A stretch of DNA of 64,000 nucleotides, taken from Psettodes erumei. Taxonomy: Eukaryota > Chordata > Actinopteri > Pleuronectiformes > Psettodidae. The stretch lies in NCBI GenBank assembly GCA_016785225.1, contig JAFBJZ010000888.1:4840501-4904500 (forward strand), written 5' to 3'. Position 1 is the stretch's first letter, and each line of letters begins with the position of its first letter. The notes beneath the pieces were generated by a model, which worked only from the letters and a program-made list of their open reading frames with translations, ran no database searches and was not told the origin of the DNA. A program made the position numbers and the translations under genes. Shown piece after piece: positions 13,901 to 24,830 of the stretch.

Positions 13901-16900
13901 TTTAATCAAATGCTTTAGTTCAGCAATGACACTACCCCTGCTGTGAGACCATCATGCTGGCACTGAGGAGACCACAAAAATATTCATTGCCACACAGCTC
14001 GCTGCGTTTGCGCTTGAGGACATTGCTGAATCATGCAATTATGGTTTGGATGAGAAAAGTCGATAACTGCCTCCTACTCATCCCTGGAGACGTGGAGGGA
14101 TGGCTAAGGTCACACCTGTAATCATGTGGGAGCAGCACAGTCCATTGACACAATGATGAGCCTCCACAGACATTCAGGCAGGATTGAGATAGGTGCTGAC
14201 TGTTTCTTATTGGAAGATGGAGTCAGGTTGTCATGAATGGTGTTGTTACACAGATAGTAGTCAGTAGTCCCATGTCTGCTTAGGTCAGGGTGTGATATCC
14301 TGCCAGCAGGACTTATCATGGTGTGTTTGTAGTGGTGCTAATGCTACAAAGTCTCCATTGCCAGATTTACTTAAATCTCTCGAGGACTGGATTATTATTA
14401 TTACTACAATGATTTAAAAGTTAAAATATTTTATCAGTGCTGTGGGAAGCTTTCGTAAATTATTTATCCACAGTCTGCGGTTTCTTCAAACAAAAGTGTT
14501 ACTTATATTTAGGAAAATATTGAGTACACCTCTTCACAATGTTGAAATATTGCATATTCTCCGTAAAACCAGGTCACCCCAGCATAGCAAGTAGCAAAGA
14601 TTTTTACACAGCCTATTGACAGTGTTGGCCTTTGAGGAAATTGAGACCTGGACAGCCTAAAACGGAGGAAGCTATGTCTGTCATTAGCTCTGCCCTACGT
14701 TCTTTCCTCTGTCAGAGCAAAATGAGATAGATTTTACAGTACAAATCCAACTTTTAAACAAATTGTATGAACTGTACCATTGCTAACTGACATAGCAAGC
14801 GATTAGCAGTTGCTTTCATTTGGAAAGCTTCTGTACCCTTTTAAATTAAATCTTTCATGGTCTATGGTCTGAAAAAGGCTGTTTCTAGCCACGTGCCACA
14901 TGCACTCTATGCACATGAGAAGCCACCAGAAATTCACATCAGTGGGTCGTGTGCGAGCAGCTACTTGCTCTGCTGCAGCCTCTGATGTAGATGATTCATT
15001 AGACGGCACCCAGGTTTTCACAATGCCTCTCCAATTATTCTTAACAAGTGCTCACTCAGAGGTCATCATTATGCCAAACCACCCCGACTCTCTGTCATTT
15101 CAAGAGCCAGCGTGGAGTTGTGGAACATTATTTTCTCACCTTCCTGCAACTTTTATGTTTGCACCTTTATCATCTTTCACATATGTGGGGCTGGTTAGAC
15201 TAAAGATCACATTAATGACAACAGGACTCCTCCTCCAGTAATCCCAGCTCTGTTATTTCATGGTTTTATTGTGTTTGCTTCTCGAAATCTGCAGCCATCA
15301 CAGTGCCTTTAGAGCTCACTCTTCTATACCCTAAAGCAGCATATACAGCTGAGAAAGAGGGTGGTTAACTGCCAAAAATCATTTGGCTTTTGGCTGCTTT
15401 GGTTGGGGTGTTGAGGCAGACAGTACTGGAATCAAGAGTCTCACTGCAATGTAAATGAGAGCCATTATAGCAATGAAAACACATTTGGCTGCATTATTCT
15501 AATGAGATGATCAGAGGACTTCCATAATGTATTTTTTAAAAATTGCAAATGATTTGATTTTGCATATAAACCATAATCTGTGTTATAAAGTTGGTGCAAA
15601 CACTATTGTTTACCTTTTCTCTTGGGTTGCCGACAGCGCACTGCTTCATTAATTCAGAACTTCAGCATATTTGTCTGAGGACAAAAATAGGTGCAATAAG
15701 AGATGGGGACTCATCAGAATATTGTTGGTAAAATGTGACTCCGTAATGGTGGACTGGTTCAGCTTAATAGCTTGTTAGTTTGTGCTCGAGCCTGTGTTGC
15801 CGCAATGGTTTTAACATCAAGGTCCCACACTACTGCAGGTGACAAAAATGCAGGCATGATGTGTTTTTGTTATTGTTATACCAACTAGGTTGCCATATGA
15901 GCACTGGCAGACAAACATAAAAAGAAAGATTGCTGAAAATATGTTCTCACTCATAATGCTCTCTCTCCAGATCACTGCAGCAATGATTTGAGAATTGTTT
16001 ATGCTTAGTTAAATTAAAGTGATCCATAAGTAAACGACAGCAGGTGGAAGATACTTCCCACAACCTAATTGTATTTCTTTTTAAATTGGCTCTTATTTAT
16101 TACACAGTTGTAGCGACATTTTTGCCAACCCATCATTGACTGCCATGATACTTTACGAGCTATACGAGCCACAGAGCAGTGGAAATTGCTTAAATTTACA
16201 TCCAGTGCACCTCGTTTGTTTGTCACTTTTCTTTATCAAAATGCCTTCATGTTCTATGTTTGTTCGGGGCATATGCAAAGCCTTTATCCATTATCTAAGC
16301 CTTAAACTATACTGAGCAAAAGATATTGTTGGCTTAACTGCCTGAGACTAACGAGCACATTTGAGTTGCTGTTGTTTCACTGGGAAGACGGTCCTCTTTT
16401 GATCTGAGCGATAATCTGTCTCCCAGAGTCTGGGAGCTATTTACAGAGGAGATTTATTTCACTGATTCTCTGTGTACAGTGAAGCATCTGTTCCTGCCAG
16501 CTCAGGTAGAGCGGGACTGTTTCAGACAGCAGCTCACTGACTATACTGTATGCTGGTTCCCCTCTCAAACACAAAGAGGAAAAAAATCTATTAATAGTCC
16601 AGTGAGTGTCCTCTGAATGCTGGCAGATGTGTGCGATGCTGCTTTCAATGAGTTGAAGCAGGAGGAAAGTGTTCATTTCTGTGCATATCCCTCCTACCTT
16701 CTTGTCAGAGCTGCAGTAAAAAATACCACCAAGCGTACACTTTTGTCCATTTTCCATCAACACTGGACACAACAGTGTTTTCATCTGCTCCACTGTGGCT
16801 AAAATAAAATAAAAGGGCTACAAGCTGAATTTTCCAATGGATTTGTCTTTGCTTTTTATCTCACAGCTACAAAGTGAATTACAACAGCCCTGAGCAGTGT

Positions 16901-17234
16901 CTGGAAGGCCTTGAGAGTTTCCCAGGCAGGAGAAGTGGAGGTCAAGGTGTGAGAGCAATGCTATAAGCACGACTTAAAATTCTGCCGGTGCTTCTTCTCC
17001 CACAGGCTGGCTCTCACTTTCCCTCTTTCTCTCGCTCTGTCTCTGCCTGTCTCTCATTTTCCCTTTTTCCTCTCCTGTGCACAGTCCCACTCTGTCCATC
17101 TGTCTCTCACCCTCATTCCCATTTCTTTTTAAACACCTCTTTCAACTTCTTTTCCCCCTCCACTACTCCTCAGCCATCTCTGGGAAGGTGTAGGAATCAG
17201 TGCAGTGAAACTAATGAATATAAAAGGTGATTTT

Positions 17235-17236
<2 letters not shown>
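10919..17236. other. Upstream intergenic with one unexplained long ORF
   Basis: Contains a 246-codon open frame at 12210-12950 (listed separately), a 9-bp inverted repeat (CCACTTGAT 11804-11812 / ATCAAGTGG 11820-11828) and a strongly pyrimidine-rich strand at 16990-17170 next to the (AC)n tract. Open frames at 14900-15241 (+) and 16437-16793 (-) carry no domain I know. No splice-bounded host exon is convincing. Confidence 0.4.
12210..12950 (+). other. Unexplained 246-codon open frame
   Basis: The longest open frame in the upstream half. The predicted product has no repeats, no signal peptide and no domain I recognise; it is Cys- and aromatic-containing with a hydrophobic run near residues 100-108 (C-C-I-I-I-I-M-L-L). 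A 98-codon frame overlaps on the other strand at 12536-12832. There is no supporting evidence of translation: no clear promoter, no intron, no family match. It may be a retained open frame in a conserved non-coding element, a decayed exon or retrocopy, or chance. I do not call it a gene. Confidence 0.2.

Positions 17237-17279
<43 letters not shown>
17237..17279. repeat. (AC)n microsatellite
   Basis: About 21 AC units, directly downstream of a pyrimidine-rich strand. Confidence 0.97.
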
Positions 17280-17283
<4 letters not shown>

Positions 17284-18995
17284 GACATGGGTACACATAA
17301 GACAAGTGGACAGGGACCAGTCTGTGCAACATATGACACCATCTATTCTTGAATCATATTCAAATAGCTGACAGTAATCCTTTGTATAGAAGAAAAGTTT
17401 ATTAATTCTACCAATGAGAGAGAGAGTTTTCTTTGTCCATATTAACTCATGAAAACATTTAATATATAAGTATCAGGGCCATTGCCAGGATCTTAGGAAT
17501 TCTGAGGTCATTAGCAGTTAGTGCAGAGTCTAATCATCTAACTTAAGTGGTATTCACAGTTTTGTTGTGTATGAGACCAGAAGCCTTGTTAGTTATTGCT
17601 TGGTAAATTGTTACCAAACTTCCACATATACTCCCAGTATCACACGGTATTTGTATTATTTGTTTGTATTTCACTTGTGGTTTGATGGTGATGCTGATAG
17701 ATCGCATTGTATCCAGTCTCAATAATGTATGTCATAATGTAAATGATTTCTTTCAGCACCCTGATTCAGGGAATTGCAAATAAAATTATTTAATTATTTC
17801 CTAAGGTAATAGCACTCCATGAGTGTAATACACTGACTGTTGATGGTATTTGTCCTGAGACTTCCTGCAGGTAGCACATTCAGCAAGACAGAAAAAGTGC
17901 TGCTGCTGGACAAATTCCTCCTGTATACAGGGATCACTGGGTGCATGGACAACATGAACTGAACAAATTGAAGCTTGGAGGTCTCCATCAAACTTATTTT
18001 ACCGGCATCCTCCAATGTGGCCACTGTAGAGGAAGGCTGTGACAAAGGTTTAAGGGGAGTCAATATCAATTTCCAAAGGCTGTAGTAAATGAATGAAATT
18101 ACTGGGGCATGCCAGTGATGCTTCTAACCTGGAGGTACTGAAATGTGCAGTGTAATCATTTTAAATGTTATGTTAGGTTTATTTCACTAAATTGTGGATG
18201 TTGATATTGAAACTTGAAATTCAAATTTATTATTCATTGTGAAAATTGTGAACCGACAAAGATATAATGTAATTTGACTTTTATATGTTAAATTGGAATT
18301 TTTGTTACTATTTCAGAGCCTGATCATATTTAGTTGAATCATCTTCAGCTCAAATGTCAGTATTTAAATCATCAAGTTGCTGCAGGCAGATGAACTACAT
18401 GGAAAAGGTGAATGCGCTTGCATGTACTTGTAAAAACTGCAGCAGGTGTGTGCAAAATATGGTAAACATTATCTCTATGTGCTGGGTGAGCAGCACTAAT
18501 TGGAATAAGTGGTGCCAGTCAGTTTTAGAAGTGCGGAGGTTGTCCACACAGATCTCACCTCGAATCAAAACAGTAACGTAGCAACAAAAATGTGGACCCT
18601 CGCTTACTTCCCCCAAAAAATCATGTTCAGTGTTGCTTTCTTCTCACGTGTCTGTGGCACATTGCAGTTACAGAGTTCAGGTTGAAAATCTTCATAATGA
18701 CAACTACTGTGTTGAAACCTTGCCCTACATTCTATTTTTATGCTACAGCTGCTACCTTTTAATTTTTGGAGTGTTATTGCATCATACTACTGCACAGCCT
18801 GTCTAACTGTGCCATGTGCTATGAATTCTATGAAGTACTAAGCAGGAGGAGACCTCTGTGTGAATGTGTGTGTCTGCAATGCCAATAAAAATCACAATGT
18901 GCTCTTCAGGCCACTCAGCCACATGTCAATGTACTCACACACCAGCCACATGTGTGATGATCAGTACAGGAACCAGGCGCAAGACAGTGTGTGCT
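17280..18995. other. Upstream intergenic, nothing recognised
   Basis: AT-rich sequence; open frames up to 91 codons on either strand, none with a known motif. Confidence 0.4.
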
Positions 18996-19455
18996 GGCAA
19001 TGATCTTTATTATCAACAATCCAAAAGTCACAAATCCAAAAATCCGTGTCACAAGTCCGTTATCAGGGTCAGAAAACCAGGGCATCAAAACCAGAGGCGT
19101 GGTCAAACAGTCCGAGTCAAAAAACAGAGAAACAGCAAACAAATCCAATGGGCTAGGGCAAGAAACGGTGGTCAGGCATAAACGTGTCCACGGAAACAGA
19201 TCAGGCTAGCGTACAGGGTTCTCGGCTCAGGCGTGAAATGGTCACGTTTGGACACCAGGGAAGTGTGAGGCAGGAGTTTAAATACACTGGGGAGTGACGA
19301 GCAAACAAGACACAGGTGCAGGGAATTAGCCAGGTGATTAACCAAAAGGGGAAGAACAGCAGGGGGAGCTCTAACAGATAGCAACACCAGGAGAAAACCC
19401 ACTAGACAGAAACCCAAAAGGACACGGTTAATAACAACATGTGTGAATGAGGACC
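18996..19455. repeat. Decayed interspersed repeat of A/C-rich type, copy A
   Basis: Starts near a TCTTTATTATCAACAATCC block, followed by several AAATCCAAAA and CAAATCCAAT words and an A/G/C-rich strand poor in T. It ends with TTTAAATACACTGGGGAG and CACAGGTGCAGGGAATTAG. The same order of motifs (CAAACAAATCCAAT, a TATAAATGCAGT block, then GGGAACAGGTGTGAGG) appears at 21.69-22.10 kb. This layout is common in dispersed fish repeats; I cannot say whether it is an LTR fragment or a non-autonomous DNA element. Overlapping open frames on both strands are not genes. Confidence 0.5.
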
Positions 19456-20399
19456 CCACTGCAGCCTTCAGCTTGCATTCTCACACATCACAACAGCTTT
19501 TTGTGATTGTGTATTTATTTTGTGATATTCATCACACATGTTTGATATTAGGGTCTATAGCAACAATGCTAATTTGGCATTAAAATGTTTTATTATACTT
19601 CCATGTTTATTAGGATGGCTGTAACAAATATGAGAGCAAACATTAGACGCATCTTCCAAAAATTTTGTAAATGCCATATTTTTAAAGAATAATGACAAAC
19701 AACAAAAAGCAAACAGTATTGTCACAACACTGACTATATTTGCATGCACAAAGAACTGAGTGCATTTGGTTTTATGCAGTTAATGCAGGAAAACAGCCTC
19801 TTAAACTATCAAAGCTCAGACAGACTCTGAGAAGCATAGTTAAGATGCCTGGCACAGAGTGATACCAAACACAAATCATGTGCTTTAAGAATATGCCATC
19901 TGTGCAAACTCTGACAGTGACCTGTGTATATTTTGATATCAACGAAGCAGTACTAGTTTTTGTTTTTTGTACTTGGAAATAATTTCTTTTACCTGTCTTA
20001 GAATGATGCCAGTATAATAATGAGGGATGCTTTTGCTGGTGAACTATTTATCCAAGTGACCACACTACAAGTGGACAGTATTATTCTAATAACTGCTTAA
20101 TTCATGACAAGAGTTAGAGTTTATCAAAGGTGCGGTTCATCAGCATCAGTTAATCTGATGTTGAACACAATATGGCCAATAACTGTGTTGCTCTAAGCAT
20201 GTAAATGTGGGTGGTGTTATGAGTTCAAGTGCAACTATGAAATATTCATGCACTTGACACACTACAAGAGAAAGTGTTCCTTCAAAGAGCAAATGTGTTG
20301 TTGACATTTGCTAGACTAAATGACTCTTTGTTGGCTCTCTTTTTCTTCACTTGTTTATTTCAGATTTTCTGTATACTAATACTACCTGTTATATTTTGT
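19456..20399. other. Upstream intergenic, nothing recognised
   Basis: AT-rich, no long open frames and no repeat termini visible. Confidence 0.4.
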
Positions 20400-20550
20400 C
20401 ATTTTTTCTGGTGTGATTCTTAGTTGTCAGTTTACTTCTTATCACTGTGATGTTCCCACCTGTGTGGTTGCCTGTCCTGCCCTAAATTGTTACACATGTG
20501 CCCAATTATCCTGACCTTCCTTGAGTATTGAAGTATTAGCCTTTCTTTTA
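20400..20550 (+). repeat. Degraded interspersed repeat, copy 2
   Basis: Second copy of the repeat at 3280-3500, same orientation, matching best over 20450-20510 around CCTGTGTGGTTGCCTGTCCT. More decayed than copy 1. Confidence 0.5.
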
Positions 20551-21689
20551 GTCTTTGACAGTTTGTCCTGTTAGCTCCGAGACTGTAGCTGAAAAGTCAA
20601 AAACATCTCCTTTCTAAACCACTTTTCTTTGACCTCAATTGAAAATGTCATGAGGTCAAGTAAAGATGTGAAGGAGAATTCATAAGGACTTGGGAAAAGA
20701 GAACCACAGTGTATAGAAGATCCGGCCGCACTTACATAAGGCTCTTTTGAAAAAACAAAGAAACAAAAAAACTTTATTTGATATGACTCAAAATGTGAAA
20801 TTTCACAATATTGAAGAATCATTAAAAAAATTCCTGGCTCCTGATACTGATCCAGATAACTACAAAAATTTAATGGTTTCTAAGTTAGACCAAGAGCCAT
20901 AAATAAACAGTGACATTTATGTTATGTTACGTTATGTTATGTTAAGTTATGTTACTGTTATGAACAGCTGGAGAGAGCTCAAAGAGGCCATTAATAATCA
21001 GATGCCATAGGTCATCTTTGAACAAAGACAGAGGTTATGATCTTCCCACCAGATGTGGTGACAGAATTCCATGCTTAGGTCATCTTAGAATGATTCTTCA
21101 GGCTTTGAAAGCATGTGTGCCATGGTGGCCAGCAACATGGCATCCTTCAACAACATCTATACTATATTTTTAGACCAAATACTGAAGTTGCAATCAGTAC
21201 TGGTGAGGGCTATAATTTTCAGCAGTGCAGATAAGCCTGCGTAGGAAGTAGGACGTATTTCGCTTTTAATTTTTGTTCTTTAAAAATCCTAGCCAGCCCA
21301 AATATTATGAAGCCTTTCTGGTAAGGCACCAGACAGTTAAACATCTTGATAGTGAAAAATTACCTTTTGTTACCTTTTGTTACCTGTTATTGCTTTTCGA
21401 TTCCAATTTATTTTATAACATATTATGCTTTCTAGAATACCTACCTACTACTACCTACTCCACACAGACAGTTTCATACATCCTGCTGCATGAAATCAGA
21501 ATATACTACTGCTAACACTATTAAAACTTGCCTATGTGATATAGCTAAAGGGAAGTTGAAATGCTGTTTTCAATCAGATATACTGTATTTGATAAATTAA
21601 AAATGGCCACATTCAACAGGAACAATGTTGGTGGAGAGAAGGATAGCCCCCTTCCCTTTATTATGAAATACTCTCCACATCTGTCACAA
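20551..21689. other. Upstream intergenic with a pentanucleotide repeat
   Basis: Only the GTTAT repeat at 20921-20955 and the related TACCTTTTGT duplication near 21361-21390 stand out. Open frames here (83 and 80 codons) carry no known domain. Confidence 0.4.
20921..20955. repeat. (GTTAT)7 imperfect pentanucleotide repeat
   Basis: Seven adjacent five-base units GTTAT/GTTAC/GTTAA, with three units diverged at the last base. Confidence 0.9.
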
Positions 21690-22100
21690 CTAGTGCTAGC
21701 AGGGTTACAAGAGTAAAGGGACCTGGGCCCAAATGCAGACGCCAGAGGCAGACTTAATGAAGTTCAGTGGTATATCATACGAATTAAAACAAAAGGCTTA
21801 TGAGAAGGTGAGGCAGGCAGGGGTCAGAAACGGCAAAGGCAGTTCAAACAGCCAAACAAATCCAATAAAGCACAGGCAGGAATCCAAAGTCCAAATAACA
21901 GGCAAAAGGTCAAAACACAGGGAAGGCAGGCAGAAACACGGAACCAAAGAAGATAGCACACAACAAAAAACATGACATTCTGGCATAGAGTAAAGGCCAA
22001 TTATAAATGCAGTCAGTGCAGAGCTGATTGGGGAAGTGGGAACAGGTGTGAGGATGGGTGAGGCAGTCACATGCTGAGACAGGGAAGGAAAAGTATATGG
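21690..22100. repeat. Decayed interspersed repeat of A/C-rich type, copy B
   Basis: Begins near GGGACCTGGGCCCAAATGCAG and carries AAACAAATCCAATAAAG, AATCCAAAGTCCAAATAAC, then TATAAATGCAGTCAGTGCAG and GGGAACAGGTGTGAGG. The shared motif order with 18996-19455 indicates the same or a sister repeat. The A-rich + strand frame (80 codons) and its antisense partners are not genes. Confidence 0.5.
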
Positions 22101-22929
22101 ACATGTGGCGGTCCGTTAGGGGAGGGCAGGTCTGTAGAGATGAAGAAACATAGTCTGCAGTAGTGAGTGATGGGGCCGAGGGGAAAAGAAGGGCGAAGTA
22201 TGGTGACATCAGTCACTATGTACATAAAGTAGAGCACGATTTAGAACTACAGTATGGAAAATTACCTACCCTTGTTGTGGATAGCATTAATAATTCCTCC
22301 ATTTGTGCCCATCTATTTAACACAAGCTTGACTGAATTACTTGGGGACACCAAAGCCATTTAATTGTCTCCAGCATCCTTGTTCATACCACATTCTGCTC
22401 TAAGCTATTACATCCAATTTCCACCCTGATGATTATTATGTAGTAGATACTAATAGAATAATGGTGGAAGAATAGGAGAGTGCAGAGGTAATTAGGAAGC
22501 AGTGGGTCATCTCGTTTGCCCAGAGGACGATGCAGAGGGAATTACCTGGTCCACAGACAGAGGAGACAGGAGGAAGAAGAAAGAGGGGTTGGAAAGAGAG
22601 AATATGATGTAAATGTTGGGGATATGAAAGAAATGAGCAAATCACAGTGAGAGACTCAAGAACTGGAGTTGGATGGAGACTGAAAAAGAGAGGGAATGTG
22701 ATGAGAGACGGAAGAAAAAATGAGACTTGTTTCATTTTGAAATGATGGAAAGTGTTCCGGCCCCAGAGCTCTGCTCAATAAGCTGCCTTCTGTTGGCAAG
22801 CTGCGGAGGAGGTGGGGAGGAAAAGAAGGGAAACGTAAAAGAAAGAGAGAGCAAAGTGGCCATGCATGTGTATAAGTGTGACTTCATGTTTCATGAGAGC
22901 GTGTGCATCCAATCCATAATTCCATAAGG
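22101..22929. other. Upstream intergenic, purine-rich in part
   Basis: The + strand is purine-rich over 22455-22722 and again near 22800-22860, which explains the Ser/Leu/Pro-rich antisense frame at 22436-22735. No gene recognised. Confidence 0.45.
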
Positions 22930-23140
22930 AGCATTCGTCCGCCTACTCTGTTGCCCTCGCTGCTGTTCACTCATTCCACTGCATGGCTGATTATGATCAA
23001 AGAAAGATAAACAGATGGATCTTCAGTCATACATTAAAAACAAACTTATATGCCGATGATGTTCTGTTACTCTTACTTTTGTGCATACTCAATTAATAAG
23101 CAACTTTGGTTTCTTTCTGTGTTCAACATTTCTAGAGCCG
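22930..23140 (+). pseudogene. L1-like LINE reverse transcriptase remnant
   Basis: In one frame the bases around 23040-23080 read T-N-L-Y-A-D-D-V-L-L, the catalytic Y-A-D-D motif of a non-LTR reverse transcriptase. About 15 codons later, in another frame, comes I-S-N-F-G-F-F-L, which corresponds to the conserved S-F-G-x-F-S-G-Y-K region that follows the motif in L1-type elements. Stops and frameshifts interrupt the rest. It is a short dead fragment, too decayed to date or assign below L1-like. Confidence 0.6.
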
Positions 23141-24339
23141 TTTGGGAAATAAAGGCACTCAAATAGTAGATATTCATATTAACTTTCTCGACGCACAGTT
23201 TTTTTTTTAACATATATACTCAACTCTTTTAAAGTATAATAAATATTTTGCTATAATTAAAGGTCCAGTTCACAAAATGATTATCCCTTGATGCATTAGA
23301 GCAGATACAGTTTGTGTTTTATGTCCAAAGGTTTTAAGATATCTTTGTGCCTCCACCACAGTGTGGTGATGGTAAACTGAATTTCACTTGTGCTACTCAA
23401 AGGACTGAAGAAATCTACTTGGAAAACACAAAAGCAACTTGCCTTTCTAGAAACCAGAGCTATGATTCAAGTCTATACTACACAATAATTCTAAGCAGGT
23501 TATGAATACAGTTTGTGTTCACACTGGAAAATTGAAAAATAAATTATAGTCAAATGATACTAAAAGAAGCAAACAAATAAGATGCAGAAGCTTCTCACAC
23601 TTCAAAAAGTCTTTCAGCTGAAATGACCATATAGGTCATTTGTCTTGGATATGACTCATGGGATGTCAAGTAAATAAGACCTTTGTCGTAATGGCTACAA
23701 GTATCGTAATGGTTACAATAATAAACACGCAGTAAGTGAAATCTATTACAAATGATAGTTCTACAAAATTATGAGCGTACAGTCTCACTTTTCCCTGTTT
23801 TTGTACTAGAAAGAGTATTGTATTGTATTGTATTATTATATCATCCATTACACTGTGAATACATACTGTGAATACATAACCAACTAATCAGTAAAAATAG
23901 ATCTGATTTTGCATTTCCATTTACTATAGCAGACATTTTGACATGCCACAGTGGGAAAAACACAGGTGTAAATAATACAATGAATGAGGGAGTGAATTCT
24001 GTTTATCTGTATTTCACTGTATCATCAAGTAAAATTAGTAAAAATTGCAGTTATGTTATTGATATTATGTACTAGTGGAGAATCAACATAGAATGAATTT
24101 TATATTTCATATTTATATTTGCAGGATCTGCTGTTATCTGCTCAATCTATTCAGTGACAGTGGTCAAGAAAGAGACCATGAACCCTGCTCTAAGTAAGAA
24201 ATAGACCCCGGTTAACCCTGCGATAAGATTCCAGACTGCCCGTCCTGCATTATGTAGTGTAACATTTAAGTAATCAGAAATGTATTAGCTATAAATGGCA
24301 GCTCCAGCTGCTGGATCCACCACCACTTCAACCCATCAC
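23141..24339. other. Upstream intergenic, AT-rich
   Basis: Nothing beyond a short (GTATT)n run at 23815-23836 and an open frame of 60 codons without known features. Confidence 0.4.
23815..23836. repeat. (GTATT)n pentanucleotide repeat
   Basis: Four units of GTATT, followed by TATTATTATA. Confidence 0.85.
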
Positions 24340-24830
24340 TGAGGTCACAGCTCCACTTTCCAGGGAATCATACCTAATCCTAACTACACCGTTCGCTCTC
24401 TCAACCCAGCACCTACACCTCTCTTAAAATCCTGTTCGCCCATCTTGTCTCAGTTCATATCCACATGCATCAGCAAATCTTTACAGACAGGAGAGGTGCC
24501 CGCTACCTTTAAAATAGCAGCCCTCAGTTCAATCCTCGGGAAATCTAACCTCAATCATGGCTTTACTCAAACTACACAGACCCATCCCCAACCCTGCTGA
24601 TTCCCACCAAACTGTTACAGCATGCTGCTCCAGTCTCAGCGCTCTACAAATGAACTTGAAACATTTTACTTGCTATCTGTTCACAGCAGCACAGAAATTG
24701 TGTTGAATGAAGCTTTTCCATGACGAATGGCAGCCAGCTCAGCCTCACATTGTTTTTATAACAGACCACAATATTCTGCTCCATTACCGTGTCCTGAATT
24801 GTTTTCTCTCTACATCTCCAACATGAGGCA
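24340..24830 (+). pseudogene. L2/CR1-like LINE reverse transcriptase remnant
   Basis: The bases around 24760-24800 translate to I-T-D-H-N-I-L-L-H, matching the D-H-x-I-L-L motif that follows the first catalytic aspartate in L2/CR1/Rex1-type fish LINEs. Upstream, 24480-24545 retains a G-E-V-P-A-T-F-K-I-A-A-like stretch across frames, corresponding to the G-x-x-P-x-x-x-K-x-A-x-V block before motif 1. Frames are broken throughout. The clade is uncertain. Confidence 0.55.
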
